Assembly (NCBI GenBank): GCA_022511265.1 | Contig: JAFLRX010000001.1 | Coordinates: 107,005-171,004 of the forward strand | DNA length: 64,000 nt | DNA from: Eubacterium sp. | GTDB taxonomy: Bacteria > Bacillota > Clostridia > Oscillospirales > Ruminococcaceae | Direction: 5' to 3' | Shown here: positions 25,177 to 34,314 of the stretch, in pieces | How positions within the stretch are numbered: the stretch's first letter is position 1 | Layout: the number at the start of each line of letters is the position of its first letter | Position numbers and translations under genes: made by a program | The notes under the pieces: generated by a model | Database searches by the model: none | Seen by the model: the letters and a program-made list of their open reading frames with translations, nothing else | What the model was told of the DNA's origin: nothing

Positions 25177-25722
25177 ATGAAAGCAACCGGAATAGTAAGA
25201 AGAATAGACGACCTCGGACGCGTGGTGATACCCAAGGAAATAAGACGCACCATGAGGATAAGAGAGGGCACGCCTCTTGAAATATACACCAGCGTTGACG
25301 GAGAGGTGATATTCAGAAAGTACTCCCCTGTCGGTGAGATGTCCGGCAGTGCCGACCAGTACGCCGATGTGCTGTATAAGGTAGGCGGCTATCCGACGGT
25401 CATCTGCGACCGCGACCACGTTATCGCCGCGTCCGGCATACAGAAAAAAGAGGTGCTGGAACGCAGAGTTTCCAGTTCCCTCGAGGATCTCATCGAACAG
25501 AGAAAATCACTTTACCACAGGGCGGCAAATGACGAAAAAATAAACCCTATAGAGGGCGTAAACAAATTTGCTATAGCCTGCGCGCCTATTATGGCTGAGG
25601 GTGACGTAAACGGAGCGGTCATAATGCTGGCAAAGGACGAAAACTCGACCGTAGACGAAAGACAGAGCGCACTGGTCGAGGCGGCGGCAATGTATTTCGG
25701 CAAACAGATGGAGCAGGCGTAA
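25177..25722 (+). CDS. spoVT: Stage V sporulation protein T
   Basis: SpoVT is a forespore regulator that tunes sigma-G genes. The 181-residue protein has an N-terminal AbrB-type swapped-hairpin DNA-binding domain (MKATGIVRRIDDLGRVVIPK) and a C-terminal GAF-like domain (residues about 60-178) with HVIAASGIQKKEVLERRVS. The length and both domains match Bacillus SpoVT. It is transcribed divergently from tepA, and followed by a terminator. Confidence 0.97.
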   Translation: MKATGIVRRIDDLGRVVIPKEIRRTMRIREGTPLEIYTSVDGEVIFRKYSPVGEMSGSADQYADVLYKVGGYPTVICDRDHVIAASGIQKKEVLERRVSSSLEDLIEQRKSLYHRAANDEKINPIEGVNKFAIACAPIMAEGDVNGAVIMLAKDENSTVDERQSALVEAAAMYFGKQMEQA

Positions 25723-25732
25723 AAAAGAAAAC

Positions 25733-25762
25733 CCGCACAGAAACGACTCTGTGCGGATTTTT
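25733..25762. terminator. Bidirectional terminator after spoVT
   Basis: Nine-base stem CCGCACAGA (25733-25741) / TCTGTGCGG (25748-25756), T5 on plus, and TTTTCTTTTTT on minus for the convergent DUF4234 gene. Confidence 0.88.
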
Positions 25763-25763
25763 A

Positions 25764-26165
25764 TTACATTAAATTGTTCTGGTTGTAATTTGCGCCAAGC
25801 AAGTTCATCGACTTAAAAAGCTTGTACTGGTAAATAAACGGTCCTACAAATATCAGCGAGCCGAGTATGCACCATCCCCAGAATGAACCTGCGCCAAAGC
25901 TGTAAGGTATATTTCTGCGTTTCAGCTCCATCCCGATACGGTCGGAAATGTTGTGGTACCATACCAGTCCTCCTATACCTAAAGTGATAGGTGCGACAAT
26001 AAATACCAGCAGGCAGTAATGCATCGTTTTGCGTCCATCATATCTGCTTGCTATCATATTGATGTCCTGTGATATTTCCGACATTATCACCAATCCGTAA
26101 ATCCCGAATGTAATAGCGGAAAGCAGAATAAATTTAAGTAATCCCCTGTTTGTTTTTATCGCCAT
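25764..26165 (-). CDS. DUF4234 membrane protein
   Basis: A 133-residue protein with three to four hydrophobic segments. The start NRGLLKFILLSAITFGIYGL and the second helix region with LGIGGLVWYHNISDRIG are characteristic of DUF4234, a family of unknown function found in many Firmicutes. The C-terminus has an asparagine-rich end (NYNQNNLM). It stands alone between two terminators. Confidence 0.8.
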   Translation of the reverse strand: MAIKTNRGLLKFILLSAITFGIYGLVIMSEISQDINMIASRYDGRKTMHYCLLVFIVAPITLGIGGLVWYHNISDRIGMELKRRNIPYSFGAGSFWGWCILGSLIFVGPFIYQYKLFKSMNLLGANYNQNNLM

Positions 26166-26265
26166 ATTGTTTCCTCCTACATGATAATTTTATATAATTA
26201 TACTATATCGTTGTCGTAATGTCAATATAACGCTAAATATTTTCTTGCATTGTATAAATAAAGAT

Positions 26266-26293
26266 AAAACCCGACCGAAAACAGTCGGGTTTT
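26266..26293 (-). terminator. Terminator after DUF305 gene
   Basis: Ten-base perfect stem AAAACCCGAC / GTCGGGTTTT with an eight-base loop; the minus-strand tail is TTTTATCTT. Confidence 0.85.
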
Positions 26294-26315
26294 ATTTTCA
26301 GGTAAAAGCTTTCAA

Positions 26316-26891
26316 TCACTTACAGCAGTCCAGCTCGCACATAAGCTCTTTCATCTCGCATATACCGCGCTGCTGATCGGCTATTATATCCCTTGCTATT
26401 GTTGTGAGACCGGGACAGATATCGTATTTCAGCAGGTTCTCGCACATACATACCGCGCCCTCGTGATGGGGTATCATCTGACGCAGGAAATTGCAGTTTA
26501 TGCAATTAGTCTGTGTAGCGTTGCGCATCGAGATAAACATGTTGTTCATTATCCGTTGTGTGCTGTTGCGGTAAGACGCAAGGCATCGTCCGGAGCTGCA
26601 ATAGCGGTCACAGCCGCCCTGTATTTCGCGCATACAGCATATGCTCTTTTTCTGCTGTTCTATAATGTTCTTGCAGATGCACCTCAATGTATGGTTATCG
26701 GTATATTGCAGCACATTTTCGCACATTGCTATTGCCGCCTCGTGGTGGGGTATCATCTGATTGATAAAGTTGTTGGATATGCTGTTATTCTGACAAGCGC
26801 AGTTCATTTCCTTTATCATATTGTCAAGAATACAGTTATAGGTTTTCAGGTAATCCTGCGTATCACAGCTAAAGCAGTTTGAATTGCTCAT
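26316..26891 (-). CDS. Doubled DUF305 histidine/cysteine-rich protein
   Basis: A 191-residue protein made of two similar halves, each with the DUF305 motif NQMIPHHEAAIAMCENVLQY (about residues 45-64) or RQMIPHHEGAVCMCENLLKY (about 140-159), followed by QQ-KSICCM / QQRGICEM. The family is ferritin-like helical, and some members bind copper. Here there are many cysteines and no signal peptide, so it is expected in the cytoplasm, unlike secreted CopM-type members. The start ATG at 26891 follows GGAGG by ten bases. That binding site is buried in a predicted hairpin. Metal or redox handling is an inference from residues. Confidence 0.85.
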   Translation of the reverse strand: MSNSNCFSCDTQDYLKTYNCILDNMIKEMNCACQNNSISNNFINQMIPHHEAAIAMCENVLQYTDNHTLRCICKNIIEQQKKSICCMREIQGGCDRYCSSGRCLASYRNSTQRIMNNMFISMRNATQTNCINCNFLRQMIPHHEGAVCMCENLLKYDICPGLTTIARDIIADQQRGICEMKELMCELDCCK

Positions 26892-26900
26892 AAATATCAA

Positions 26901-26934
26901 GCCTCCTTCGATATAAATATATTCGTGAGGAGGC
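26901..26934 (-). promoter_or_regulatory. Hairpin burying the DUF305 ribosome binding site
   Basis: On the minus strand GCCTCCT (26928-26934) can pair with AGGAGGC (26901-26907), which contains the Shine-Dalgarno sequence. The inner part can pair further (CGAATATA with TATATCG, one bulge). Seven outer GC-rich pairs would hide the site until melted or bound. Confidence 0.5.
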
Positions 26935-26950
26935 AGTTTGGTGAAAATAT

Positions 26951-26979
26951 AAAAACCACCGGAAAACCCGGTGGTTTTT
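26951..26979 (-). terminator. Terminator after the UPF0237-UPF0210 operon
   Basis: Twelve-base stem AAAAACCACCGG / CCGGTGGTTTTT, loop of five, eight bases after the UPF0210 stop. Confidence 0.9.
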
Positions 26980-26986
26980 ATATATA

Positions 26987-28342
26987 TCAGTTTTTCAAGC
27001 TCTGTAACGGTGCGGGTATCTTTCCGCCGCGGGAAATGAACTTTGCCGATGAGAAAGAGCTGAGCGGCATTACAGGTCCGCTGCCGAACAAGCCGCCGAA
27101 TTCCAGCGTCTCGCCCTCTTTCATGCCTATCGCGGGGATAACTCTTACCGCAGTGGTCTTGTTGTTGACCATGCCTATCGCCGCCTCGTCCGCTATTATC
27201 GCGGAAAGCGTCTCAGCGGGCGTCTCACCCGGCACGACTATCATATCAAGACCTACCGAGCATACAGCGGTCATAGCCTCCAGCTTTTCTATCGAAAGCG
27301 CGCCGACATTGACCGCGTCTATCATGCCCGCGTCCTCGGATACAGGGATAAACGCGCCGGACAGTCCTCCGACACTGGAGGACGCCATTACTCCGCCCTT
27401 CTTCACCGCATCGTTAAGCAATGCGAGTGCGGCGGTGGTGCCGTGTGTGCCGCAGCGCTCAAGTCCCATAGCCTCAAGTATATGCGCCACACTGTCGCCA
27501 ACCGCGGGTGTGGGCGCAAGCGACAGGTCAACTATGCCAAACGGCAAGCCGAGCATTTTTGCCGCCTCGGTGCCTACCAGCTGACCCATGCGTGTTATTT
27601 TGAAAGCAGTCTTTTTTATCGCCTCGGCAAGCTCGTCAATGCTGGCATCCGGCATTTTTTCCAGCTTTGCGCGTACAACGCCCGGACCGCTGACGCCGAC
27701 ATTTATTACAGCGTCCGCCTCGCCTACACCGTGGAACGCACCCGCCATAAACGGGTTGTCCTCCACCGCGTTGCAGAACACCACTATCTTGGCTGCGCCA
27801 AAGCAATGGTCGTCGGCGGTAGCCTCTGCCGATTTTTTTATTATCTCACCCATCAGCGCAACGGCATCCATATTGATACCTGCTCTGGTAGAGCCTACGT
27901 TGACAGACGAGCAGACCTTTGTCGTCACCGAAAGTGCCTCGGGTATCGACTCTATCAGTTCCCTGTCGCCTGCCGAAAAGCCCTTATGTACCAGTGCGGA
28001 ATAACCGCCGACATAGTTTACACCTACCGCGTCGGCGACCTTTTGCAGCGTCTCGGCAAACTTTACCGGGCTGCCCTTTGCCGCCGCGGCGAGCATAGCT
28101 ATCGGCGTAACCGACAGACGCTTGTTGATTATCGGGATACCGTAGCGCTTTTCTATCGTCTCACCTGTCTTGACATGATTTTCGGCAAGACGCATCATCT
28201 TTTCATAGATCTTATCGCAGGATCTGTTTATATCACTGTCGATACAGTCAAGAAGCGATATACCCATCGTTATGGTGCGTATATCAAGGTTTTCCTCCTG
28301 TATCATCTTGATTGTTTCAAGAATATCGTTTGTAGTAAACAT
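26987..28342 (-). CDS. UPF0210 / DUF711 (PFL-family) protein
   Basis: A 451-residue protein of the UPF0210 family, related by fold to formate-lyase-type glycyl radical proteins but without an obvious glycyl radical loop. Recognisable segments: [15 protein letters not shown] near the N-terminus, [45 protein letters not shown], and [18 protein letters not shown]. Its reaction is unknown. It lies 18 bases downstream of the UPF0237 ACT-domain gene; this pairing is conserved widely. Confidence 0.9.
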   Translation of the reverse strand: MFTTNDILETIKMIQEENLDIRTITMGISLLDCIDSDINRSCDKIYEKMMRLAENHVKTGETIEKRYGIPIINKRLSVTPIAMLAAAAKGSPVKFAETLQKVADAVGVNYVGGYSALVHKGFSAGDRELIESIPEALSVTTKVCSSVNVGSTRAGINMDAVALMGEIIKKSAEATADDHCFGAAKIVVFCNAVEDNPFMAGAFHGVGEADAVINVGVSGPGVVRAKLEKMPDASIDELAEAIKKTAFKITRMGQLVGTEAAKMLGLPFGIVDLSLAPTPAVGDSVAHILEAMGLERCGTHGTTAALALLNDAVKKGGVMASSSVGGLSGAFIPVSEDAGMIDAVNVGALSIEKLEAMTAVCSVGLDMIVVPGETPAETLSAIIADEAAIGMVNNKTTAVRVIPAIGMKEGETLEFGGLFGSGPVMPLSSFSSAKFISRGGKIPAPLQSLKN

Positions 28343-28360
28343 TTACAGCATGTCCCCCGA

Positions 28361-28630
28361 TCATATATTGTGCATCGAGTTGAAGATATCCTCGTGCATT
28401 ACATGTATCTGCAAGCCCATACCGCTGACCGATTCGGTCAGTCTGTCGGCAAGCTCGGTGCAGTCTATGGTGCTTTCGGTTATATCCGCCAACATAGTCA
28501 TAACAAACATATCCTGCATGACCGTCTGGGAAACGTCCATAATGTTTACGCCGTTGCTTGCGCACTCGGTGCTTATTTTTGCGAGGATGCCCACTGTATC
28601 CTTGCCAATTACCGTTATTACCGCTCTCAT
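28361..28630 (-). CDS. UPF0237 ACT-domain protein
   Basis: An 89-residue single ACT domain: MRAVITVIGKDTVGILAKIS at the N-terminus and SVSGMGLQIHVMHEDIFNSM at the end. ACT domains bind small ligands such as amino acids. UPF0237 proteins resemble GcvR and are nearly always encoded with UPF0210, suggesting the two form a regulated enzyme. A perfect consensus promoter precedes it. Confidence 0.92.
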   Translation of the reverse strand: MRAVITVIGKDTVGILAKISTECASNGVNIMDVSQTVMQDMFVMTMLADITESTIDCTELADRLTESVSGMGLQIHVMHEDIFNSMHNI

Positions 28631-28673
28631 ATCAATGTCCTTTCTGACTGTGATTTAAAATATTAACTAAATA

Positions 28674-28702
28674 ATTATACCTGTTTTTCGGCGTTTTGTC
28701 AA
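28674..28702 (-). promoter_or_regulatory. Consensus sigma-A promoter of UPF0237-UPF0210
   Basis: Minus strand: TTGACA (28697-28702), 17-base spacer, TATAAT (28674-28679). Both hexamers are perfect. Confidence 0.9.
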
Positions 28703-28762
28703 TCATAATATGCCGATTATCGCTGTGACAACAAAAAATCTCCGATTTTTTATCATAACCGA

Positions 28763-28791
28763 TAGACAAAACGCTTATTTTGTGGTATAAT
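28763..28791 (+). promoter_or_regulatory. Sigma-A promoter of the PHP-lrp-aminotransferase-ispE operon
   Basis: TAGACA (28763-28768), 17-base spacer, TATAAT (28786-28791) with extended -10 TGG; 34 bases before the ATG. Confidence 0.85.
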
Positions 28792-28824
28792 TATGAGGTA
28801 TGTGTAAAACAGAAAGGCAGAAAT

Positions 28825-29640
28825 ATGAACGATAATATCATAATGGATATGCACAACCACTCTAACCTTTCCCCGGACGGCAGCAACACGCCCGAAGAAA
28901 TGGTGCAGCGCGCGTGCGAACTCGGGATAAAACATTACTCCCTTACCGACCATTTGGAGATAAATAAATTCTACGACGAGGAATATTTATATGAAGAGCC
29001 GATAAGGCGCGGCTCGGAAATAATACCCGCGCTTATCGAAAAATACAGCGGTAAAATCAACATGGGCTACGGCATAGAACTTGGTCAGCCTTTGCAGGAT
29101 ATGCCGCTGACAGAGCGTATGCTGTCAAGCTATAAGTATGATTTCATCATCGGCTCGCTTCATATGTGCGACGGGTGGGACGATTTTTACTTGCTGGACT
29201 ACTCACAGGTCAGCGCCGATATGCTGATGGGGCTGTACTTTGAAGAGCTGCTGGCAATGGCGCGCTGGGGAGAGTTTGACGTACTGGGTCATCTCACCTA
29301 CCCGCTGAGATACATAACCGGCGAATCCGGCATAGAAATTGATATGGAAAAGTATCTCCCGATAATTAAGGAGATTTTTACAACGCTGATAAAAAAGGAC
29401 ATGGGTATAGAGATAAACACCAGCGGACTGCGCCAACAGATAGGCAAGCCGCTGCCGGACGAATATTATGTCGCGCTTTATAAGCAACTCGGCGGAAAGA
29501 TACTTACGATAGGCTCGGACGCACACCGCACCGAGGACCTCGGAAAAGGTATCGCTGAGTGTACCGCAATGGCAAAACGGTTGGGGTTTGACTACCTCAC
29601 CTTTTATAAAAACAGAAAACCGCAGTTCATAAAAATATAG
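28825..29640 (+). CDS. PHP-domain phosphatase, histidinol-phosphatase-like
   Basis: A 271-residue metal-dependent phosphoesterase. The PHP motifs are MDMHNHSNLSPDG, YSLTDHLE, IIGSLH, FDVLGHLTYPLRY and IGSDAHRTEDLG, together holding the trinuclear metal site. It is closest to the HisK/HisJ type that makes histidinol from histidinol phosphate, but no other his genes are nearby, so another phosphate ester is possible. The start at 28825 follows AAAGGCAG; an earlier in-frame start overlaps the promoter. First gene of a four-gene plus-strand operon. Confidence 0.85.
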   Translation: MNDNIIMDMHNHSNLSPDGSNTPEEMVQRACELGIKHYSLTDHLEINKFYDEEYLYEEPIRRGSEIIPALIEKYSGKINMGYGIELGQPLQDMPLTERMLSSYKYDFIIGSLHMCDGWDDFYLLDYSQVSADMLMGLYFEELLAMARWGEFDVLGHLTYPLRYITGESGIEIDMEKYLPIIKEIFTTLIKKDMGIEINTSGLRQQIGKPLPDEYYVALYKQLGGKILTIGSDAHRTEDLGKGIAECTAMAKRLGFDYLTFYKNRKPQFIKI

Positions 29641-29655
29641 CAAAGGAGCATAGCT

Positions 29656-30141
29656 ATGAACATTAAGGAACAGATAATAAACATTTTAAGGCAGGACGCC
29701 CGTATATCCAACGAACGCATTGCCGTTATGCTGGATACTACCGCCAACGAGGTGGAAAAGCTGATAGAAGAGCTTGAGGACGAAGGCATAATCATCGGCT
29801 ATACCGCGATAACCAACGACGAAAAGCTGGACAAAAACTTTGTCTGCGCACTGATAGACGTAAAGGTCTCCCCGCAGGTAAGCTGCGGATATGACGGCGT
29901 TGCGGCAAATATCGCCGCATACCGTGAGGTATCCTCGGTATATCTGATGAGCGGTGGCTATGACCTGTCGGTCACTATAAAGGGTAAAAACCTGCGCGAG
30001 GTGGCAATGTTCGTCACCGAGCGACTGGCGCCGCTGGACGGAGTAATCAGCACCACCACCCACTTTATCCTGCACAGATATAAAGAGAAGGATAAGATGT
30101 TCACAAGAGATACAGATGAAAGGGGTCTCGTTTCTCCGTGA
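29656..30141 (+). CDS. Lrp/AsnC-family transcriptional regulator
   Basis: A 161-residue feast/famine regulator. The N-terminal winged helix (IINILRQDARISNERIAVML) precedes the RAM ligand-binding domain (about residues 65-150) with VYLMSGGYDLSVTIKGKNL. It overlaps the aminotransferase gene by one base (TGATG). This lrp-aminotransferase pair is common in Clostridia, and the regulator probably senses an amino acid related to the partner's substrate. Confidence 0.92.
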   Translation: MNIKEQIINILRQDARISNERIAVMLDTTANEVEKLIEELEDEGIIIGYTAITNDEKLDKNFVCALIDVKVSPQVSCGYDGVAANIAAYREVSSVYLMSGGYDLSVTIKGKNLREVAMFVTERLAPLDGVISTTTHFILHRYKEKDKMFTRDTDERGLVSP

Positions 30142-31313
30142 TGGATTACAGTAATATTTTATCTAAAAAGGTTCAGGATCTGGAGTTTTCGGGGATAAGA
30201 AAATTCTTTGATATCGCCGCGTCGGTAAAGGACGTCATATCCCTGTCGGTAGGCGAGCCTGATTTCAAAAGCCCGTGGGAGGTAAGGAAAGAAGCGGTAC
30301 ATATCCTTGAACAGGGGCGCACCACCTATACCGCCAACGCGGGACTTGTCGAGCTGCGCAGGGCTATCTCCGATTACCTCTACAGCAGGATAAACACACG
30401 GTACAATCCCGACAACCAGATAGTTGTGACTGTCGGCGGGTCGGAGGCGATAGACCTTGCCATACGGGCGTTGGTAGATACCGGGGACGAGGTGCTTGTC
30501 CCTCAGCCCAGCTTTGTGTGCTATTCCCCTATAGTAAAGCTGGCAAACGGTGTTCCTGTGCCGATAGAGACCAAGGCGGAGGATAACTTCAAGCTGACCG
30601 CCGAGGCGCTGAAGGCGCATATCACCCCAAGGACTAAGGCGCTTGTCCTGCCGTTTCCTAACAATCCGACCGGCGCGGTTATGCGCAAAGCCGACCTTGA
30701 GCAGATAGCCGAGGTGCTGAGAGGCACCAATATAGCGGTGATATCCGACGAAATATACAGCGAGCTGACCTACGGCAAGGAAAAACACACCTCTATCGCC
30801 GAGATAGACGGCATGGAGGAAAGGACGATAGTGATAAACGGCTTTTCCAAGGCATATGCCATGACCGGATGGCGGCTGGGCTTTGCCGCCGCACCGAAAG
30901 ATATAATCACTCAGATGCTGAAAATACATCAGTACGCGATAATGTCCTCGCCTACCGTCAGCCAGTTCGCGGCTATCGTTGCGCTGACCGAGTGCGATAA
31001 GGACATAGAATATATGCGCACCGAATACGATATGCGCAGAAAGCTGATAGTCAACGGCGTCAGAGAGCTGGGGCTGGAATGTTTTGAGCCGGAGGGCGCG
31101 TTTTACATATTCCCGTCGATAAAAAGCACCGGCATGACCTCGCTGGAATTTTGCGAAAAGCTGATACAATCCCATAAAGTGGCAGTCGTCCCGGGTGACG
31201 CGTTCGGAGCGGGCGGAGAGGGCTTTATACGGATTTCCTACGCCTACTCGCTGGAGCATATTATGACGGCACTTGAACGTATGGGACACTTCTTAAAGGA
31301 AATAAAGCAATGA
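30141..31313 (+). CDS. Class I/II pyridoxal-phosphate aminotransferase
   Basis: A 390-residue fold-type I aminotransferase of the AspB/PatA-like group. Visible are SLSVGEPDFKSPWEVRKEA, VTVGGSEAIDLAIRAL, FPNNPTGAV with the cofactor-contacting asparagine, ISDEIYSELTYG with the pyridoxal-binding aspartate and tyrosine, and the Schiff-base lysine in NGFSKAYAMTGWRLGF. Aspartate or aromatic amino acids are likely substrates, not proven. The ATG at 30141 overlaps the lrp stop; a GTG one codon earlier is less likely. It overlaps ispE by four bases. Confidence 0.9.
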   Translation: MDYSNILSKKVQDLEFSGIRKFFDIAASVKDVISLSVGEPDFKSPWEVRKEAVHILEQGRTTYTANAGLVELRRAISDYLYSRINTRYNPDNQIVVTVGGSEAIDLAIRALVDTGDEVLVPQPSFVCYSPIVKLANGVPVPIETKAEDNFKLTAEALKAHITPRTKALVLPFPNNPTGAVMRKADLEQIAEVLRGTNIAVISDEIYSELTYGKEKHTSIAEIDGMEERTIVINGFSKAYAMTGWRLGFAAAPKDIITQMLKIHQYAIMSSPTVSQFAAIVALTECDKDIEYMRTEYDMRRKLIVNGVRELGLECFEPEGAFYIFPSIKSTGMTSLEFCEKLIQSHKVAVVPGDAFGAGGEGFIRISYAYSLEHIMTALERMGHFLKEIKQ

Positions 31314-32176
31314 GCACAGTAACCGCGCAATGCTTTGCCAAGCTGAATTTATTTCTTGATATAACCGGCACAATGCCTAACGGCTATCATTATCTCAATA
31401 ATATCACCCAAAGCGTCAGCCTGTCTGACACCGTCACGGTCAGCGCGGAGAAATCGGATAAATTCAGCTGTGCGATAAGCTGCGATGTCCCGGACATCCC
31501 CACAGACGAGCGCAACACCGCGTATAAAGCGGCAAAAGCCTTCACCGAGGCGGCGGGGATAAACGCCGAAATAATGGTATCTGTCACAAAGCGCATACCT
31601 GTTATGGGCGGAATGGGCGGCTCGTCGGTAGACGCGGCGGCTGTGATATACGCGCTGAATCACCTGCTCGGCACAAAATATTCATCCGATAGGCTGTGTG
31701 AGATAGGCGACAAGGTTGGCGCGGATGTTGGGCTGTGCCTGCTGGGCGGTACGGTGATTTCCGGCAAAGAATACAGAAAGCTGGAAACAGAAAACGACTG
31801 CTGCTTTGTTTGCGTTCAGCCTGACTTTAAATGCAGCACCGCCGAGGCGTATTCGTTATACGACAAGTCTCCCCTGCCCGCAAACGAAAAGTTTTCGGAG
31901 TTTGCCGAAAGGCTGGAGCAAGGCGGAATACAAAGCGTATATAACGATATATATAACATTTTCACATTATTGCATAATGATGAACGGATAGCAACGATAA
32001 AATCCGAGCTGATAAAGCAGGGTGCGGTAAACGCCGAGCTTACCGGCAGCGGCAGCGTAGTATACGGTATATTTGAGGATATGACAAAAGCCAACATTGC
32101 CTGCGCAATGCTGTCCTCCAAATATCCGAGGGTGTTTGTCTGCCGTCCCGTAAATGACGGCGTACTGCTATTTTAG
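31310..32176 (+). CDS. ispE: 4-diphosphocytidyl-2-C-methylerythritol kinase
   Basis: A GHMP kinase of the MEP isoprenoid pathway. The 288-residue protein shows AKLNLFLDITGTMPNGYHYL (substrate loop with the catalytic lysine region), the ATP loop PVMGGMGGSSVDAAAV, the catalytic aspartate in VGADVGLCLLGG, and ELTGSGSVVYGIF. The ATGA overlap with the aminotransferase suggests coupled translation. The isoprenoid pathway itself has no obvious link to the upstream genes. Confidence 0.95.
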   Translation: MSTVTAQCFAKLNLFLDITGTMPNGYHYLNNITQSVSLSDTVTVSAEKSDKFSCAISCDVPDIPTDERNTAYKAAKAFTEAAGINAEIMVSVTKRIPVMGGMGGSSVDAAAVIYALNHLLGTKYSSDRLCEIGDKVGADVGLCLLGGTVISGKEYRKLETENDCCFVCVQPDFKCSTAEAYSLYDKSPLPANEKFSEFAERLEQGGIQSVYNDIYNIFTLLHNDERIATIKSELIKQGAVNAELTGSGSVVYGIFEDMTKANIACAMLSSKYPRVFVCRPVNDGVLLF

Positions 32177-32205
32177 AAAAAAGTAATATTTTGTCTCTTT
32201 AACTA

Positions 32206-32234
32206 TTGAATTTTATGCAGTGATATTGTATAAT
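32206..32234 (+). promoter_or_regulatory. Sigma-A promoter of asp23-fakA-recG-rsmE
   Basis: TTGAAT (32206-32211), 17-base spacer, TATAAT (32229-32234), 39 bases before the ATG. Confidence 0.85.
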
Positions 32235-32273
32235 TTAATAAATATAGTTTTAGCATATGGGAAAGGAAAAAAT

Positions 32274-32651
32274 ATGATAGAGATAAAAACCCATCTCGGC
32301 ACGGTAAATTATTCAAAGCAGTTCTTCTATTCACTGATAGGCGGGACTGTTACCGAGTGCTTTGGCGTTGTGGATATGAACGCCGGAGACGTAAAGCAGA
32401 GCTTTGTTGAAAAAGTGCCGATACCGTTCGTAAAAAAGCTTGCCTCTAAGACCGTGATGTCCGAAAAAGGTGTAACGGTAAAGTATAAGAACAGCAAGCT
32501 GTATATAGACCTGCACATTTCGGTCATGTACGGGGTAAATGTCTCAACGATAGTAAAGAGCATCGTACATAAGGTGCGCTTTGTGGTTGAGGATGAGACA
32601 GGAATGAGCGTGGACAAGGTAAATGTCTTTGTTGATTCGGTAAAGGTGTAA
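32274..32651 (+). CDS. Asp23/Gls24-family protein (YloU-like)
   Basis: A 125-residue Asp23-domain protein: IEIKTHLGTVNYSKQFFYSL at the N-terminus and LHISVMYGVNVSTIVKSIVH at the core. The YloU members of this family are usually encoded beside fakA. The exact function is unknown; other Asp23 proteins lie under the membrane and affect envelope stress. The start at 32274 follows GAAAGGAA. It lies 27 bases before fakA. Confidence 0.88.
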   Translation: MIEIKTHLGTVNYSKQFFYSLIGGTVTECFGVVDMNAGDVKQSFVEKVPIPFVKKLASKTVMSEKGVTVKYKNSKLYIDLHISVMYGVNVSTIVKSIVHKVRFVVEDETGMSVDKVNVFVDSVKV

Positions 32652-32678
32652 ATAGAAAAAATAGGAGAGAAAAAACAG

Positions 32679-34313
32679 ATGATAAGCGGCAAAATGCTCA
32701 GAGACGCTGTGATATCCGGCGCAAATAATATTCAAAACAACCGTGAGAGCGTTGACGAGCTCAACGTATTCCCTGTTCCGGACGGAGATACAGGAACAAA
32801 TATGTCAATGACCATCAAAAACGCGCTACCCGAGCTTTTGGCTATGGGTGACGGCGTTACCGTCGAAGAGGTGGCAAAGGCTGCCGCAGGCGCAATGCTG
32901 AGAGGTGCGAGGGGCAACTCGGGCGTTATACTTTCCCTGCTGTTTCGCGGACTGTCAAAGGGACTGGCAGGAAAGAAAGAGGTCAGCGTAAAGGAATACT
33001 GTGACGCAATGAAGCTGGGCGTAAACGCCGCATACAAATCAGTTATGAAGCCCACCGAGGGTACCATGCTGACGGTGGCGAGAGTGGCGCAGGAGATTGC
33101 GGCAAAAAGCGACACCGAGGATTTCGGCGAGTTCTTTGACATAGTTCTTGACGCCGCAAAGGATACGCTTGACAAGACGCCCGAAATGCTGCCGGTATTG
33201 AAGAAGGCAGGCGTAGTTGACGCAGGCGGAATGGGATATTATATTATCCTCAGCGGTATGGCGTCGGTCATCAAGAACGGCATCATTATCGAGGCTATCG
33301 CCGAAAAGCCCAAGGACAACACCGTTGTCACCAATGCCGCAGGAACATATGAGACGGATATCGAGTTCACCTACTGCACCGAGTTTATAGTATGCAAAAA
33401 GGATTCTTCGGTAGACGCGATAAAGCTGCGTGCTTTCCTTGAGTCTATCGGCGACAGCGTTGTGGTAGTAGAGGATGACAACATCATAAAGGTGCATTGC
33501 CATACCGAGCACCCCGGCAAGGCGCTGGAAGAAGGTATTTTATACGGCACCCTAACCAATCTTAAAATAGAAAATATGAAGGAGCAGCACAAGGGCGCGG
33601 CCGCAAAGGCGCAGAGCCAGCGCGAGCAGCGGCTCGCACCGGCAAAGCCGGAAAAGGATTTCGGCTTTGTATCGGTATGCTCCGGCAGCGGGCTTGAAGC
33701 ACTGTTCAAAGACCTCGGCACTGATGTTATAGTCCGCGGCGGACAGACAATGAACCCCTCCACCGAGGATATACTTGAGGCGATAAACGCCACCCCCGCA
33801 CACAATGTTTTTGTACTGCCGAATAACAAGAACATAATAATGGCGGCGGAACAGGCAGTAAAGCTGACTGACCGCAAGGTAATAGTATTGCCGACAAGGA
33901 CGATACCGCAGGGTATCTCCGCTATGCTCGCATTTGACGAAAGTGCTGACTTTAAGACCAACGGCGCGCAGATGACCGAGGCGCTGGACAATGTAGGCTC
34001 CGGCTCGATAACCTTTGCGGTACGCGACAGCGACTTTGAAGGTAAAGAAATCAAAAAGGGTGAGATACTCGCTATGGAAAACGGCAAGCTGTCGTTTGTC
34101 GAGCGTGACGTCACCAAGGCTCTTATCAAACTGACCAGAAAGCTGCTGCGCTCCGGCTCGTCCTACATCACCGTCATTTACGGCAGCGACGTGACCGATG
34201 AGACCGCACAGGCGGCATACGAACAGCTGAGAGCCAAGATAAGCGATGATATAGAAGTCGTACTGGTAAACGGCGGACAGCCTGTTTACTACTATATAGT
34301 TTCGGTAGAGTAA
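32679..34313 (+). CDS. fakA: Fatty acid kinase FakA (DhaL-DegV-like)
   Basis: FakA phosphorylates fatty acids carried by FakB proteins for phospholipid synthesis. The 544-residue protein has an N-terminal DhaL ATP-binding domain with ELNVFPVPDGDTGTNM (Mg-binding aspartates) and GARGNSGVILSLLFRGL, a middle domain with FTYCTEFIVCKKD and VHCHTEHPGKALEEG, and a C-terminal DegV-like domain (about 315-544). No fakB gene is in the window. The asp23-fakA-recG order matches Bacillus yloU-yloV-recG. Confidence 0.93.
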   Translation: MISGKMLRDAVISGANNIQNNRESVDELNVFPVPDGDTGTNMSMTIKNALPELLAMGDGVTVEEVAKAAAGAMLRGARGNSGVILSLLFRGLSKGLAGKKEVSVKEYCDAMKLGVNAAYKSVMKPTEGTMLTVARVAQEIAAKSDTEDFGEFFDIVLDAAKDTLDKTPEMLPVLKKAGVVDAGGMGYYIILSGMASVIKNGIIIEAIAEKPKDNTVVTNAAGTYETDIEFTYCTEFIVCKKDSSVDAIKLRAFLESIGDSVVVVEDDNIIKVHCHTEHPGKALEEGILYGTLTNLKIENMKEQHKGAAAKAQSQREQRLAPAKPEKDFGFVSVCSGSGLEALFKDLGTDVIVRGGQTMNPSTEDILEAINATPAHNVFVLPNNKNIIMAAEQAVKLTDRKVIVLPTRTIPQGISAMLAFDESADFKTNGAQMTEALDNVGSGSITFAVRDSDFEGKEIKKGEILAMENGKLSFVERDVTKALIKLTRKLLRSGSSYITVIYGSDVTDETAQAAYEQLRAKISDDIEVVLVNGGQPVYYYIVSVE

Positions 34314-34314
34314 T

